Assembly: GCA_023014335.1 (NCBI GenBank)
Contig: JAECYW010000003.1
Location: 3,038,001 to 3,102,000 of the forward strand
Reading direction: 5' to 3'
Length of the DNA: 64,000 nucleotides
From: Galerina marginata
Taxonomy: Eukaryota; Basidiomycota; Agaricomycetes; Agaricales; Galerinaceae
This document shows, one piece after another, positions 9,872 to 21,752 of this stretch. A program made the position numbers and the translations under genes. Positions within the stretch are counted from its first letter, which is position 1. Each line of letters begins with the position of its first letter. The notes under the pieces are model-generated. The model saw only the letters and a list, made by a program, of their open reading frames with translations, made no database searches and was not told the origin of the DNA.

Positions 9872-11870
9872 AGGAAGGTTCGTCGAAGGCTTAAAGGCTA
9901 TTCTCTGTCAAAGAGAATAACAAGTTAAAGGAAGCTACGATGGTGGCATTGTCAATGATAGTGCCACAAGTCGTAAATATCTTACCTGAAGATCTTCCGA
10001 AGACGGTAAGTGTCCTGGATTGAAAGTTAAGCTCAAAACGCGACCAGCACGAAATCGAACAGTAGAGTACGTGATGGAGAGGACAGAGCTCGCAACAAAC
10101 CTATTAAATAGGTTCGCGAAGGTGAGGGCACAACCACAACACATGGCCCTTTGTTCAGGGTACGCCAAAGGCACAGACGAACAAAGACCAGTCGGGAAGC
10201 TCCTCCCAGAACCTGTGCGCCAAAATATAAAAAATCGGTCTGAAATCCGCAAAGGTTTTGGCCTAAAATCTACGAACCGGACAATGGTAGACAGGTCGCG
10301 GAATGATGTTTTCTTCCGCATGCGGCGCATTTCTGGTAGCCAAATCGATCGTTCTAGCGGCCTGCTACAGAGTGGGGGCCACTTTCAAATTATAACGACT
10401 TTCCCCATTTCAGTGCGAAAATATCTCTGAGTGCGGGGCCACTGCCGCAGTCACCGGTCACCATTGTTTTTTGTCCAAACCGACTCCCAAATCCCAAGGG
10501 GGTGGCGGAACGTGGATCCCGAACATAGGGTGGGAGGGGGGGGGGTCCGGCCGCAGGCCGAAAAAAATAAAGTGACCTTCCCAAATCTTGTCGTAAAATT
10601 AGTTGTTTTGGGCTCACTGGTTCGCCGGAGGGTGGGATTGGCACGAAAGGAGAGTCTAACAGTCAGAAAGGGCAAAGAGGATGTTAGGAAAATATTTAAT
10701 ACGACCTTCAACTCAACTTCAACTACGTCGATGATGATCGGAAAGCCAAAAAATTAAAGACCTTCGACTTGCAATGGCACGGAAAGCTTTTGATAGGAAA
10801 GAATAGAGGATATTACACATAACTTATCACTTGAGCGACCAAAACCACGGAGGGAACTGACTTTTTCTGGAAAATATCAGAAAAAAACATATATTCACGG
10901 AAAACATACCTTTTTTGGGGAAGAGGGGGAGGGGGGGGGTCAACCCACCGGCCTGAAAGAAATTTAGTGAGTGTTGGTACATTTTCCACATTCCGCCACC
11001 CCCTTGCCAAATCCGCGAAAGACGTCAAAGGTCCGCGCCCTCAAATCTGCGAAATCCGGACAGGTTCTAGGGGGTTTTCCGGATCCTAGGCCAGTGATAA
11101 AGAGAATTGAACATGGGATTTAGTTGAAATTGTGCCTATATATGCAAGTCATAGAGGCAAGAGACAAAGGAAAGTTGGAGGAAAGACTCGGACGGACTCA
11201 AGTCAGCAATGTCTCTTGGAAACAATAAAGACAAACAAACCGGATTAACTTGAGGATCAACACGCTCAGATGGACGTTCTCTCCTTGACCACCACCATCT
11301 CGTTGTGTTGCCAGCTTAGACGAATGCGGACGTATTTACATTCCACCGGGTTCCGCCATTAATTTCTTGAAGATACGATCAATGTTGCGACGATGGTGCC
11401 ATCGCTGGTATGGAAGCACGGATAGCGAAAACGAATGCAGAAGATCAGCTTAATCTACAACAGCACTGCTGCAATTGGGGCTTATCTTTTGCGAAGTCCT
11501 GTATCTTTCAGCATTCATAGCCTTGCGGATCATTCCTGTCGTCCTTGAATGGGCGCGCAGCTGGCTTTCTATAGCTTGGACCTAATTTCAGCCTCCAATT
11601 GGGATTTGGCACATCGGCAGGGCTGCTTAGTCTAGAATAAATTCGACCGCGAACATTCTACTTAGCTTCGATGATGACAAAAGTCGTCCAATCGTAACTT
11701 TTATTTCATTTCCAACACACGTTTATCTGCTTTCATTTCCGGGATTCCGCCCAATTGCTGTTATCGCTCATATCGAGTGACTCTACATCGTATGGCGAAA
11801 TCGCCGCAACTTTTGCGTTATTTGTCCCCAGGATGCATGTGTTTGACGACGTTGAGGTCAGTTCTCGAGG
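9872..11870. other. No recognised gene; repeat-like intergenic DNA
   Basis: The region has only short overlapping frames in both directions. It contains the inverted-repeat relic at 10.49-11.02 kb and two long G tracts (near 10535-10550 and 10920-10940). A TATA-like motif at about 11142 precedes a 14-codon ORF (MSLGNNKDKQTGLT), which I do not consider a gene. Confidence 0.4.
10485..11020. mobile_element. Inverted-repeat element relic, about 0.5 kb
   Basis: A segment near 10490-10520 (core AAGGGGGTGGCGGAACGTGG) recurs in reverse complement near 10985-11012 (core AAGGGGGTGGCGGAATGTGG). Read as protein, both arms contain RGWRNV. The G tracts inside the arms point the same way rather than being inverted, so this is not a simple palindrome. 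It looks like a degenerate non-autonomous transposable element. No target-site duplication could be fixed by eye. Confidence 0.4.
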
Positions 11871-11876
11871 TATAAA
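11871..11876 (+). promoter_or_regulatory. TATA box of the small Lys-rich gene
   Basis: TATAAA stands 135 bp upstream of the ATG at 12011. The leader between them is rich in CAA/CAC and contains no ATG. Confidence 0.5.
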
Positions 11877-12010
11877 GTGGGCGCTGTAACTTCAGCCAAA
11901 GTCAACAAGCATCCTCACCAAACTCAGTCCAAGTCAACAGGCGAGCTCTTCTCTTCCAAAGGCACTACAACCTTGCTCACAACCCCCTCTTTCGTCTTCA
12001 TAGTCTCATC

Positions 12011-12237
12011 ATGCCCGCCAAGAACACACCGTCTGCCGCAGCTAAGATCTCTGGCGCCCAGGTACTTGTATATACCACCCTTCTACTTTGCAGGAGCTAA
12101 CTATTGCAACATTTTAGGCCAAGGCCACCCCTACCCCTTCCGCTAAGAAGGCGCCGGGAAGCTCCCCGAGCAAAACTCCTGCCGAGCCGAAAGCCGCAAC
12201 CACCAAACCAGCGAAAGCCCCCAAGAAGGCCACATAG
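12011..12237 (+). CDS. Small Lys/Ala/Pro-rich basic protein, 56 aa
   Basis: Two exons, 12011-12061 and 12118-12237, joined in phase 0 across a 56-nt intron that ends with a CTAAC branch site and TTTTAG. The product starts MPAKNTPSAAAKISGAQ and ends KAPKKAT. About half of its residues are Ala, Lys, Pro or Thr. It resembles the disordered tail of histone H1 or an HMG-type protein but has no globular domain. A TATA box and a CAA-rich leader upstream support real and strong transcription. A chromatin role is only a guess from composition. No homologous family is recognised. Confidence 0.6.
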
Positions 12238-15136
12238 AAATAGCCCGGTCAGCTCTGACTGCATTGGGACGCTTGGGACTGGCTATCGATCGAATACGGA
12301 CGGCCTCGCTGCAAGCTAAGTAATATACAATCTATAGAGCGTGCCTACTGTAAATCGACGATACACGGTCTTCTATGATAAATATACGCTATTATCCTAT
12401 GCCTTTGAAGTTTAGTCCTTCTACGATCGGGCCGCCTCGAGAGAAGTTGAATCTTGGACTTGTTGCCAAACAATGCCACGCTCGAAAACTTTATCGTCGC
12501 TGTCAACCACGTCTGACTGATCTCCCATCCTCTCGTGCTGTGGCATTCAATTGACATACTTACCTTTGTTTTATCAACTGATACTTGACGGCGGATCTTG
12601 GTGAGTCTGCCTTCTCGTGTTCTCCCTATATGATGACATTCATGTCATGAATTCGAGCGAACGCCATGCCCTCAGGGAATGCTGCGCAATGTGCCTCCGA
12701 ATAATCCTAGTTATCCTGACCCTTTTCTTTCATTTACCTACCCCCTGTCCAACGATGCTGATTCTCTTCTCAATTTTAGGCGCTATTCCTGTCTCTCGCT
12801 TTCACACTTTACCTTTTGGCTTTACCGTGGTGCCTCAAGGAGTAGACGACCGTTCAATAAAATTTCCTTTGTATTAGACTGTCACGTTCCGTCTTAAGAT
12901 CGCCAAAGACCCTGGGGTTGTCAATTGCACAACTGCGCACCGCCACCTCTCACTTCTCCTCAAGGCGAAACCTTCCTGCTTCAAAGCAATTATATCTCCG
13001 GCTTTTTTCGACACCTGCCTACATTTTGCCTTCTAGGTTTTCAATACCGTCGCCTTACATTCATTTCTGGTTCCCTGTTAGCCTCCTTCTGGGGTAAGTA
13101 ACATGACTGGGGCAATGTCGTTGGCCCAAGGATCATAGCCGCCCCAACACATTTGCTTCGAACATATTTGCTTCGTGCGTGTGCTGGAGCTTCGTGGCGC
13201 CTCTTCGAACAACCATTCATTCCAAATCAATTGCTCGGAGGAGTCGGATCTCAGGTTTAATCTTGGCTCTATTAGTTCCACCGCCCCCTACGTTTGGCAT
13301 TCGTCGCTCGGATCCAATTTCGACAGGACAAGCTTCATTAATTTCCTTTTACCTACCCTCCGCGCCCAAAAACCTACAATGAGGAAATTATAAAGCGGCA
13401 CCGAAGGGTTTCCTATGACATTTAGGTAAGCTTCAGCTTGACATTCCATTTACGCACCGATATTGAATGGGTTTTGATCACTTTTAGTGCATAGCAGTTA
13501 CAGGACAATGCGCTGAGATCATCTGAAGCGTCTTCCGTGCCGCCGCCGACGGAGTGAGGAAGGGTCTTGCCGACTGAATCGAGTGTTGTGCAGGGTCACC
13601 GACTCTTTTTCCCTTCCCTGTTTCGGGATGATGCGAACTCAACTCCAGTGCTCAATGCGAAACGCTGCTCGGCGATCCCGACTGATTGGAGTCGAAAGTG
13701 TAATGTCTTCCCTACCGGGGATTATACATGCATCAGAGGCGCGATTTATTGAGCCTCGTTGGCGGGCAAATGTCGGAAATGGTCGTTGACTCAATATCGG
13801 CTTGCGACCCGGCGGATAATCAAGTTAAATAAAACTTCTGAAGGCCCAGTTGGGTCCAGATGGCGCTCGCGTCCAAAACCGACCTGTTATTAATAGAGTA
13901 CGTCCGCCCAATCGGCGTCCTGCAAGCCAAATGCTTACTCTGGGAAGAAAGATCTTCAAAAATGTATACTTGTTGGTTCAAAGTCTAGCCTCTACGACTT
14001 TGATAAGGTTTATCAGTAAGTCCATTAGTACAATCTCCCTGGATTTATTTTTGCAGTGTACCACTCGAAAATTCCGCAATGGACGCGACGTTTAACACCG
14101 AGGTGTAAATTAGATATGGACATAGTAATGTCCAAGGCCTCCCGTAATTAGCCTCGATTTTTCCCCATGATATCAACTCCAATGTTTGAAGGAAGGGATC
14201 GTCGAGCGGTTCAAGCGTAGGTATGTCTGCCGAACCCGATGCTGGCGGTAAATGTAGACCTGACGCGGCACATGGGCACATGGGCACATATGACTTCAAT
14301 AGCGCCCGATTATATTAGGCGCTAGTGCACCTTCAATCAAGCGTGTGCATACATGAATTTACGCGTCACTGTCGCGAAGTGAGAGATGTAGCCGACGATC
14401 GGCAGCAGATTTTCCATGTACGCACTCGCAACATGTCAATTCCTGGAATCCTTTGCATCGCTTATTCGAGGATGATCTTTAACTCACATTTTCTGCCAGG
14501 AGCGGGAGGGTCACTGTCAGTCTATATGCTGACTATGGTTTTTGCATTTGGGGTCGTGAATGAAGCGGTCCGGTCACGACAGAACTGAATGCTACTTTCC
14601 AAATAATACATATCCGACCCTGTCCCCATCGACCACTGAAGGCACCTCCCAAGTTTCTCCCAAGCGACAAATTACAGCGCCGGTGATTTATCGCCACCGA
14701 AAAAGTAGGAATTCCCCGGCATCAACGTAATTCTAAATCCGTAAATCTACACGATCATGATCGTCCTCCATGTTCCCAAGAAAAATTAATGTGAGGCCTT
14801 TTCCTCGTCTCTCATATCATCAAACTTACAACATGTCGTCGCCTCAAGGCCTGTGTTCCCGTTTGAGGGTGACAGCGTTGACAATAGGTCGATCGCAACT
14901 GAATTGGTAGTGACCAGGCGAATACGCGAAGATCACCTACGCCATTGTGTTTCCGCGGCAGGGTGCTGTTCCTCGATTCCAATCCTTACGGCATCTCTAA
15001 TGAACAGCAGCTGTGCACCCTTTATCTCGATCAGGTTAGCATCCTTCGGGATACATATAAAGAAGTTTCAGGTCCCAAGGTGATTTCTCTTACTCCCCAT
15101 TACGCAGCCAGTCGTCCGACGCCTTTTACACATACG
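12238..15136. other. About 2.9 kb without a recognised gene
   Basis: Many short frames occur on both strands. The best looking is at 12679-12897 on plus (contains PSYPDPFLSFTYPLSNDA), but it has no family signature and no clear exon partner. Near 14270 there are three tandem copies of CACATGGG-like units. The last part is the upstream region and 5' leader of the ADP-ribosylglycohydrolase gene. The frame open upstream of its ATG, from 14945, has no ATG of its own. Confidence 0.35.
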
Positions 15137-16408
15137 ATGCCTCTGACTTTCTGGAACAAAAGCAAGGGGAAGAAGGCGCAATCGCCTGTTCCGGAGATGG
15201 ATACACTCTTTGCCCAGTATCCGACCCCAGCCTCTTCCGCAACCAAAATCCGGCTTTCAATCCTTTCCACTGCGATGGTAGATGCCTTGGGCGGTCCTGC
15301 GGAATTTCAGCAGCGCTTCTCGTTCCCCTTCGTATCCTCCATGCTTCCTAACGATACCTTTAAACTACCGCCTGGAGTTTGGACCGATGATACCTCCATG
15401 ACACTCTGCCTCGCGAAGTCTCTTTGTACTTTCAAAGAATCACTCAACTCACCATACACCGGCGGTTTCGATGAGGTCCACCAGCTACAGCTCTACAAAC
15501 GTTGGCACGAGGAAGGCCATCTTTCCGCCATCGGACGTTGCTTTGATATCGGGAACGGCATTCGAACAGCGCTGGACCTATTTAACGAATACCAGGAGGA
15601 CCCAGAACAAGCCCTTCTCCGCATTCGGTGCGACCTTAGCGACGAGAGTAAATCTGGTAACGGAAGCTTGATGCGCATCACGCCCATCGGTCTTGCCTAC
15701 TGGAGAGATAATTCCGAGGCGAAGGTCTACGCGAGGAGAAGCAGCCAGGCAACCCACCCGAGCGCCATGTGCCTGGAGGTTTGCGAGATGTGGACTGGAG
15801 CGATCGGTCTCATCATGAAAGAAGCAACCCAGCCTCCCAAGGACCTTTCCAAACCCAACGAAGGCCGTTTTTCAAAGCTATGCTTATTGGAATACATCTC
15901 AAACTATCCCTACGCCAACAACAAGCTTCGCGAATCCCTTGCCCTACCTTTTGGAGTTCCACCACGGCCTGAACGAATGGCCGAGCGGGAAAATTGGTAC
16001 TTCCGTTATCATCCCCTACTACGCCTCATCGCCGAAACACAAAGCCCCGCGGCCGTTGCTGCGCGCAGTGAACCCAGTTTCTCTTACAACATACCTACTT
16101 CAGAGCAGCTGCCCTCTTCTGGATTCGTGCTACACTCCGCTGTCGCCGCCCTATATTGCTTCTTCTCCACACAGACATTTGAGGACGGCGCTCTCATGGC
16201 CGTTAACCTCGGTAACGACGCAGATACTGTCGGCGCCATCTACGCTGGACTAGCTGGGTGTTGGTATGCGGCAGAGGAAGGGAAAGCCGAGGGACTATTT
16301 TGGACGAAGAGGGTGAAAGGGTGGAAGCAGAGTCTAGTGAAGCGATCTATGGTCGAAGAGATTGCAGAAAGCCTGGTCGTTCTGGAACGTAAACTTGCGG
16401 AAGAGTAG
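15137..16408 (+). CDS. ADP-ribosylglycohydrolase family protein (DraG/ARH type)
   Basis: The 423-residue product is intronless. The family removes ADP-ribose from modified proteins or small molecules using a di-magnesium centre. The visible signatures are VWTDDTSMTLCLAKSL near residue 80, GNGSLMRITPIGLAY near residue 175, and NLGNDADTVGAIYAGLAG near residue 365. The Asp pairs in the first and last of these bind the metals. Length is normal for fungal members. The frame extends upstream to 14945 but only from a non-ATG codon. The ATG at 15137 (MPLTFWNKSKGKK) gives a basic N-terminus before the catalytic domain. All key acidic residues I can check are present, so the enzyme is probably active. 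The substrate is unknown. Confidence 0.9.
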   Translation: MPLTFWNKSKGKKAQSPVPEMDTLFAQYPTPASSATKIRLSILSTAMVDALGGPAEFQQRFSFPFVSSMLPNDTFKLPPGVWTDDTSMTLCLAKSLCTFKESLNSPYTGGFDEVHQLQLYKRWHEEGHLSAIGRCFDIGNGIRTALDLFNEYQEDPEQALLRIRCDLSDESKSGNGSLMRITPIGLAYWRDNSEAKVYARRSSQATHPSAMCLEVCEMWTGAIGLIMKEATQPPKDLSKPNEGRFSKLCLLEYISNYPYANNKLRESLALPFGVPPRPERMAERENWYFRYHPLLRLIAETQSPAAVAARSEPSFSYNIPTSEQLPSSGFVLHSAVAALYCFFSTQTFEDGALMAVNLGNDADTVGAIYAGLAGCWYAAEEGKAEGLFWTKRVKGWKQSLVKRSMVEEIAESLVVLERKLAEE

Positions 16409-17679
16409 AGAACGTCGTCGCAAAAGTAAAGCTGTCGTCTAGGGTCCTCATCACGCAGGCGTCGTTTAGAAACTGTAACAATGACGGACTTTTCGCGATT
16501 CGTGGTCACCTACCTTTGTACTTTAATTTAGTTACCATTAATACGAATTACAAACTAACTTCAGACCTAGAGTCGCCAGGGTGCCCTTGGGGTGCCCACA
16601 ATATCCTTATCTGCTTTCTTAAAAGCAAGAGTGCCGCCGGTCGGTCCGCCGGGGATAACATTTGCTGATCCGCACCAATAAACGATCGATCATGGGAGTG
16701 GGTTGAACTTTGACGTTGACCTTCTACCGCCAGCGCCAATCAAACGCTGCTTCTAGTCCACCACCAAGAAAGCCGGAAAGAACTGGGGGCAAATTTGGGC
16801 CCTGAACCCCACATAGAAGTCTTGGACGAATTAATCCTTTCATCTCCTCCATCATCCCGACTCCAACTTGAACAGCGTCACCTCTAACATGGACCTCCTC
16901 GGACATTTCTGGAAGACTTTTGCTTTGTTCGCCTCGATTTGGGAAGAACATTCTTGCTGATACTCCCCAAGGAGTTGACCGTTTTTATCAGAACGAGCAC
17001 GACCAGGACGCTGAACAGCGAACATGCCACGCCGCCACGTCGTCCTTTTCTCAATGCTCGGTTTACCCCTACGAGTGATGTTATCGGAAGTATTTTGGTC
17101 AAGGCGTATCAAACGCTTGCCCAAACTGCTTTGCGGTGTTCAGATGTCGATGTCGGAGTGCATCACATACCGGTTTCACAACCTTGAGGGAGTAGGCTCA
17201 CTTCCTTCGTTTGTGTAAGAACATCCAACCTCAAGTATCTGCGCCTCAGCTCAGCTTAGCTTTCTTTTAACAAATGTTCAAACCTATGGAATGCATCTGC
17301 ATGATCCCGAACGTACGACTGCTCCAGTTATCCGTCGAAGTGACACAGGTCGCATCTGCTGGGCCAACTTCACATCGTGCGGACACGCTTTTGTAAAGCA
17401 TCAAAACACTTCTGGATGTGCTCTGCTAGGACATCTCTCGTCAACATCAGTTCTCACCGGGCTTATCGTTGAAGACTTGAAGGCTTACAGCCCGTTTTGC
17501 GCTATCACAAAGCTGACAACGAACGTAAATGGCCGTCGTTCCAAGACTCATGATTTGAAGTGTTCGCCTTATCAATGTGGCTGTGGAAGAAGACTGATTT
17601 ATACTGCGATAGGATCACCATGGTATGCGTTTACTTGATGACGGTACTCTGCCATATCCACAGAAAAATGAATTTTAAA
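16409..17679. other. No recognised gene
   Basis: Short frames on both strands, for example minus 16852-17124 and plus 17291-17638. None has a domain signature or a consistent exon partner. A decayed gene is possible but cannot be supported. Confidence 0.35.
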
Positions 17680-17892
17680 TGTTGGGCACTGCCTCCCGCT
17701 TCCCCGAGGTGAGGTATCGTTTATCATAGAAACTTTCCCTCCGGTGAACTATCTGCAAATCATATTAATAAAAGTCTTTGACAGATCACGAGAGAAGTTA
17801 TTTCGGGAGACGGGCTGTGATGGCTATAATACCCACTGATCAAGTTATAAGACGACGAACCTTGCAACTCCCACACATCCACATCACCCACG

Positions 17893-19386
17893 ATGAACGA
17901 CGCTAAGAACTGGTTTCTTGGATTACCCTTCGAAATTATCGACAAAGTATTTGTCGAATGCCTACCAACCGGATTCCAACCCCTACACCCCCAATACGCT
18001 CCCCTTCTCCTCACTCATGTCTGCTCGTTCTGGAGAACTTTCGCGTTGAATTGCCCAAATTTATGGAAGAGATTCTCTCTAAAATCTACACGGATTGCAG
18101 AGGTGGGCGATAACAGAGCAAAGGAAGAGGTGTTCCTACGACGGCAGCAGAAAATGCTTCAGCAAATCGCTTTGTGGCGTTCCGCTAGCAAGGGCCCTCG
18201 ACTAACGGTGTCGCTGGACCTTGCACATACAGGTCCGCTCACGTCGATCGAGCCAGTTTGGCACGAACATATTCAAGCTGTGGTTCTTGATCATATCGAA
18301 CGTATTCACAAGCTACGGTTGTTTCTTCCCAGCGATAGTGAAGTAATCCCTTTGCTTCGACTACCCGGCCAAAGGCTCTGCAATCTGGAGTACCTACAAC
18401 TTGAAGTATGGCAATCCAGCGGTGAATCGGAACTTGTCGAGCACTTCAGCGTGGCCCCAAACCTTCGACGAGTCGAGCTAGCCGTTGGAAGAGGGGATGT
18501 TACGCCCGTGTTTCGTTATCAACAACTCACGCATCTCTATCTTCTCGATCATTCAACTTATCAAGGTAGCCTACGACTCCACACTGTACTTCAAAATTGC
18601 CCTATTCTCAAAAGGTTATCAATGCTAGTTTACCAGCTCGATTCACCGTGGACCATGAAGGGCTCCACGATTGTGATGGACCACCTGACAGACCTTTCGT
18701 TGATCTTCAAATTCCGACCCCCGCCATGTCCCCCGATTGACCCATCCGTCTTCAACCAAAAATCATTTCCGGTTCTTAACTACCTACAACTGGTCTGCCA
18801 AGCTTACTCTCCCATTTTTTCTTATACTACCCAAGACGATGCCCACCGTGCACATTTTCTCAGCCAACTTTGTCTCTTGCGAACACTAGTGTTAACGAGA
18901 CAAAGCATTTCAGGAGACGAGCTTCTGGAACTCCTCAATTCAACACCGCTCCTCATCAAGCTCTCTGTTCACTCAAACTTGAAAACATATTTCTCCTTCT
19001 TCGACGGCCTCACCTACTGCCCATCCGAAGCGAACCTAAAACAAAGTTGCATTCTAAAACTCGAAGAATTCGCCATATACGTCAATACCGCGAAATCATC
19101 TAGAGATGATGAATTCAAAATGGAGCTCGTTCGGTTTAAAGACTCGATGTTGCTCATGATCCAGTCTCGCTGTCCGCCACGGCATAAAGTGCTCGCAATC
19201 GACGACGATCCGCCTGCAAGACTGCGTAAATTCCTCTTATGTACAGATACTGGGGGTCTCAATATTCTCATTCCCAATAGCCTGGATGACATTAATTCTC
19301 TCCTGGTTGATGGCTTAGATTTCGAGTCTCGAGAAGTTGCGCCTGGTAGCGCAGAAGAATGGGCAGTAGAAGGACTTTTTTTTTAG
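17893..19386 (+). CDS. F-box-like protein, copy 1 of tandem pair
   Basis: 497 residues in one exon. The N-terminus (LPFEIIDKVFVECLPTGF, then LLLTHVCSFWRTFALNCPNL) has the layout of basidiomycete F-box-like proteins. The rest is leucine-rich with repeated beta/helix units, such as LTHLYLLDHSTYQG and LRTLVLTRQSISGDELLELL. By family knowledge it would act as a substrate receptor of an SCF-type ubiquitin ligase. The target is unknown. It is intact and about 70 percent identical by eye to the copy at 20247. These genes belong to a rapidly evolving family in Agaricomycetes. Confidence 0.85.
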   Translation: MNDAKNWFLGLPFEIIDKVFVECLPTGFQPLHPQYAPLLLTHVCSFWRTFALNCPNLWKRFSLKSTRIAEVGDNRAKEEVFLRRQQKMLQQIALWRSASKGPRLTVSLDLAHTGPLTSIEPVWHEHIQAVVLDHIERIHKLRLFLPSDSEVIPLLRLPGQRLCNLEYLQLEVWQSSGESELVEHFSVAPNLRRVELAVGRGDVTPVFRYQQLTHLYLLDHSTYQGSLRLHTVLQNCPILKRLSMLVYQLDSPWTMKGSTIVMDHLTDLSLIFKFRPPPCPPIDPSVFNQKSFPVLNYLQLVCQAYSPIFSYTTQDDAHRAHFLSQLCLLRTLVLTRQSISGDELLELLNSTPLLIKLSVHSNLKTYFSFFDGLTYCPSEANLKQSCILKLEEFAIYVNTAKSSRDDEFKMELVRFKDSMLLMIQSRCPPRHKVLAIDDDPPARLRKFLLCTDTGGLNILIPNSLDDINSLLVDGLDFESREVAPGSAEEWAVEGLFF

Positions 19387-20030
19387 TAAACCACTTGAGT
19401 ATTCGAGTTCTAGATCCTAATTGCAGATGGTTGTTGTACATGTATGGTATATTTATCTAATACTTCGGGTTTGTAGCAGGGACAAATCCACTACCAGAGA
19501 CCAGTACTCGGGTAGATTCCCGCGACAAGCCGTACAGCCAGTCACAGTCGGCGAGCTGCGCTCATAAGTACCTTTTAAGTATCCTCCGACGAGCCGGCAA
19601 CTTGCAAGCCCAAGTACCGCAGGCTAATTTTAGAATACTGATGCTTCTATTTCTGGCCTCTCATCACCACCATTTGCCTTCCAACCAACGTACTTCGTAC
19701 GCCCCTACCACTTGCATGCCATTCATCATTCAAGTAAGCCTGCCTCTACACCCCGCCTCGAATACTTCAGCGATGCGTCAAATGCCTTGCAGCTGCTGCT
19801 GCATAACGAATCGAAAACGTACACACCGACCCTCGTCACCACTGTTCGATAACTTACCGCCTACAGGACAGCTGACCATGAAGTTCCCAGCTTCCTAGAC
19901 CCAGATGATACGCTCATCAGGATGTACAGGACAATCTCGCCATCCTCATCCGCCCGCCCTGAGCGTTGAGCCGCTTCTTCAAACGAAGGTTGAACTCTAA
20001 CTAGAGTTGAAACACGTCAACAGGATAGGT
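19387..20030. other. Spacer between the F-box copies
   Basis: The first 150 bp are the 3' flank of copy 1. The remainder has one 98-codon plus-strand frame (19602-19898) without motifs. Nothing else is recognised. Confidence 0.4.
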
Positions 20031-20246
20031 CCGTGCAATCAACCGGCCTCCTGCTTCCCCAAGGTGCGGTATCTTTCGTCAAGGGAACTTTCCCTCCAGT
20101 GAGCCATCGAGTCATCGACCAAATCATAAAATTCTTTGACAGATCACGAAAAGAGTTATTTCCAGAGACGGGCTGTGAAGGCTACAACCACAGATCAAGT
20201 CATAAACGTTGGACGTTGAAACCTCTGTACATCCACTTCACCCACG

Positions 20247-21752
20247 ATGAACGGCGCAAAGAATTGGTTTCTTGCCATACCCTTCGAAATTATCGACAAA
20301 ATATTTGTCGGATGCCTACCAACTGGATTCCAACCTCTACACCCCCAATACGCTCCTCTTCTCCTCACCCACGTCTGCTCGTTCTGGAGAACTTTCGCAT
20401 TGAATTGCCCCAATTTGTGGAAGAAATTCTCTCTAGAATCTTTGCCAATTGCAGAGACGAGCGACAACACAGCAGAAGGGATATTCGTCCGACGACAGCA
20501 GAAAATGCTTCAGCAAATCGCATTGTGGCGTTCCGCTAGCAAAGGCCCTCGACTAACGGTATCACTTGACCTTGAACATACAATTCCGGTCAACTCGAAG
20601 GAACCAGTCTGGCACGAACATATTCAAGCTGTGCTGGTTGATCATATCGAGAGTATTCACAAACTTCGGCTGTTTATCTCCTGGTCGAACGAAGCAAACC
20701 CTTTGCTTCGATTACCCGGCCAAATGCTCTGCAATTTGGAGTACCTACACCTCTATGTAGGGGCATACCACCCTGAACCGAAACTGGTGGAGCACTTGAG
20801 CGTGGCCCCAAAACTTCGACGCTTCCAGTTAGCCGTCAGAAGAGGAGATGTTAAGTCCGTACTTCTTTATCAACAACTCACTCACCTCTATCTTCTCGAT
20901 TATACAATTTATCATGGTAGCCCAGAACTCCACACTATACTTCAAAGCTTTCCTGCCCTCAAAAGTTTATCGATGCTCGTCTACCAGCTCGAGACAACGT
21001 GGCATAGCTCAGGCTCCACGATTGTGATGCACCGCCTGACGAACCTTTCATTGATCTTTAAAATGCGCATCCACCCAAGTCCCTCATTTGACGTATGCGT
21101 TTTCAACGAAAAATCATTTCCGGTTCTCAACTACCTACAATTAGCCTGCAGAACAAACCACAGCTTTAGCTATAATAAGTGGTCCATGCTTTCTTGGGCT
21201 CACCACTCCGACCAGGCGCACTTTCTCAGCCAACTTCGTCACTTGCGTACATTGGTGTTGACGCAACAAATCATTTCTGGAGATGAACTCTTGGAACTCC
21301 TCCATTCAACCCCGCTCCTCGTCAAGCTCTCTGTCGATTCGGACCTGCAAACTTATTTCTCCTTCTTCGACGGCCTTACTTACCACCCATTTGGAGCGGG
21401 CCTAGAACAAAATCGCGTCCCAAAACTCGAAGAATTCGCAATATACGTAGACACCGCGGAGTCATCTACCGATGATGGATTCGAAGTGGAGCTTATTTGG
21501 TTCAAGGAGTCGATGTTGCTCATGATCCAGTCTCGCTGTCCGTCGTGGCATGAAATGCTCTCGATCAACAACGATCGGCCTTCAAGACTGCGTAAATTCC
21601 TCTTATGTACAGATAGTGGTGGCCTCAAAATTCTCATTCCCGATGGCCTGGACGAAATTAATTCTCTTATCATAGACGGCTTAGATTTCGAGTCTCGGGA
21701 ACTGGCGCCGGGTAGCGCAGATGAATGGGCAGTAGAAGAGCTTTCTTTTTAG
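20247..21752 (+). CDS. F-box-like protein, copy 2 of tandem pair
   Basis: 501 residues in one exon, beginning MNGAKNWFLAIPFEIIDKIF and ending WAVEELSF. It aligns without gaps to the neighbour over most of its length. It differs by a few short insertions, notably around SYNKWSMLSWAHHSDQ near residue 310 where copy 1 is shorter. The F-box segment (IPFEIIDKIFVGCLPTGF) and the leucine-rich C-terminal two thirds are intact. Most changes between the copies are conservative or in loops, which suggests both remained under selection after duplication. Confidence 0.85.
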   Translation: MNGAKNWFLAIPFEIIDKIFVGCLPTGFQPLHPQYAPLLLTHVCSFWRTFALNCPNLWKKFSLESLPIAETSDNTAEGIFVRRQQKMLQQIALWRSASKGPRLTVSLDLEHTIPVNSKEPVWHEHIQAVLVDHIESIHKLRLFISWSNEANPLLRLPGQMLCNLEYLHLYVGAYHPEPKLVEHLSVAPKLRRFQLAVRRGDVKSVLLYQQLTHLYLLDYTIYHGSPELHTILQSFPALKSLSMLVYQLETTWHSSGSTIVMHRLTNLSLIFKMRIHPSPSFDVCVFNEKSFPVLNYLQLACRTNHSFSYNKWSMLSWAHHSDQAHFLSQLRHLRTLVLTQQIISGDELLELLHSTPLLVKLSVDSDLQTYFSFFDGLTYHPFGAGLEQNRVPKLEEFAIYVDTAESSTDDGFEVELIWFKESMLLMIQSRCPSWHEMLSINNDRPSRLRKFLLCTDSGGLKILIPDGLDEINSLIIDGLDFESRELAPGSADEWAVEELSF

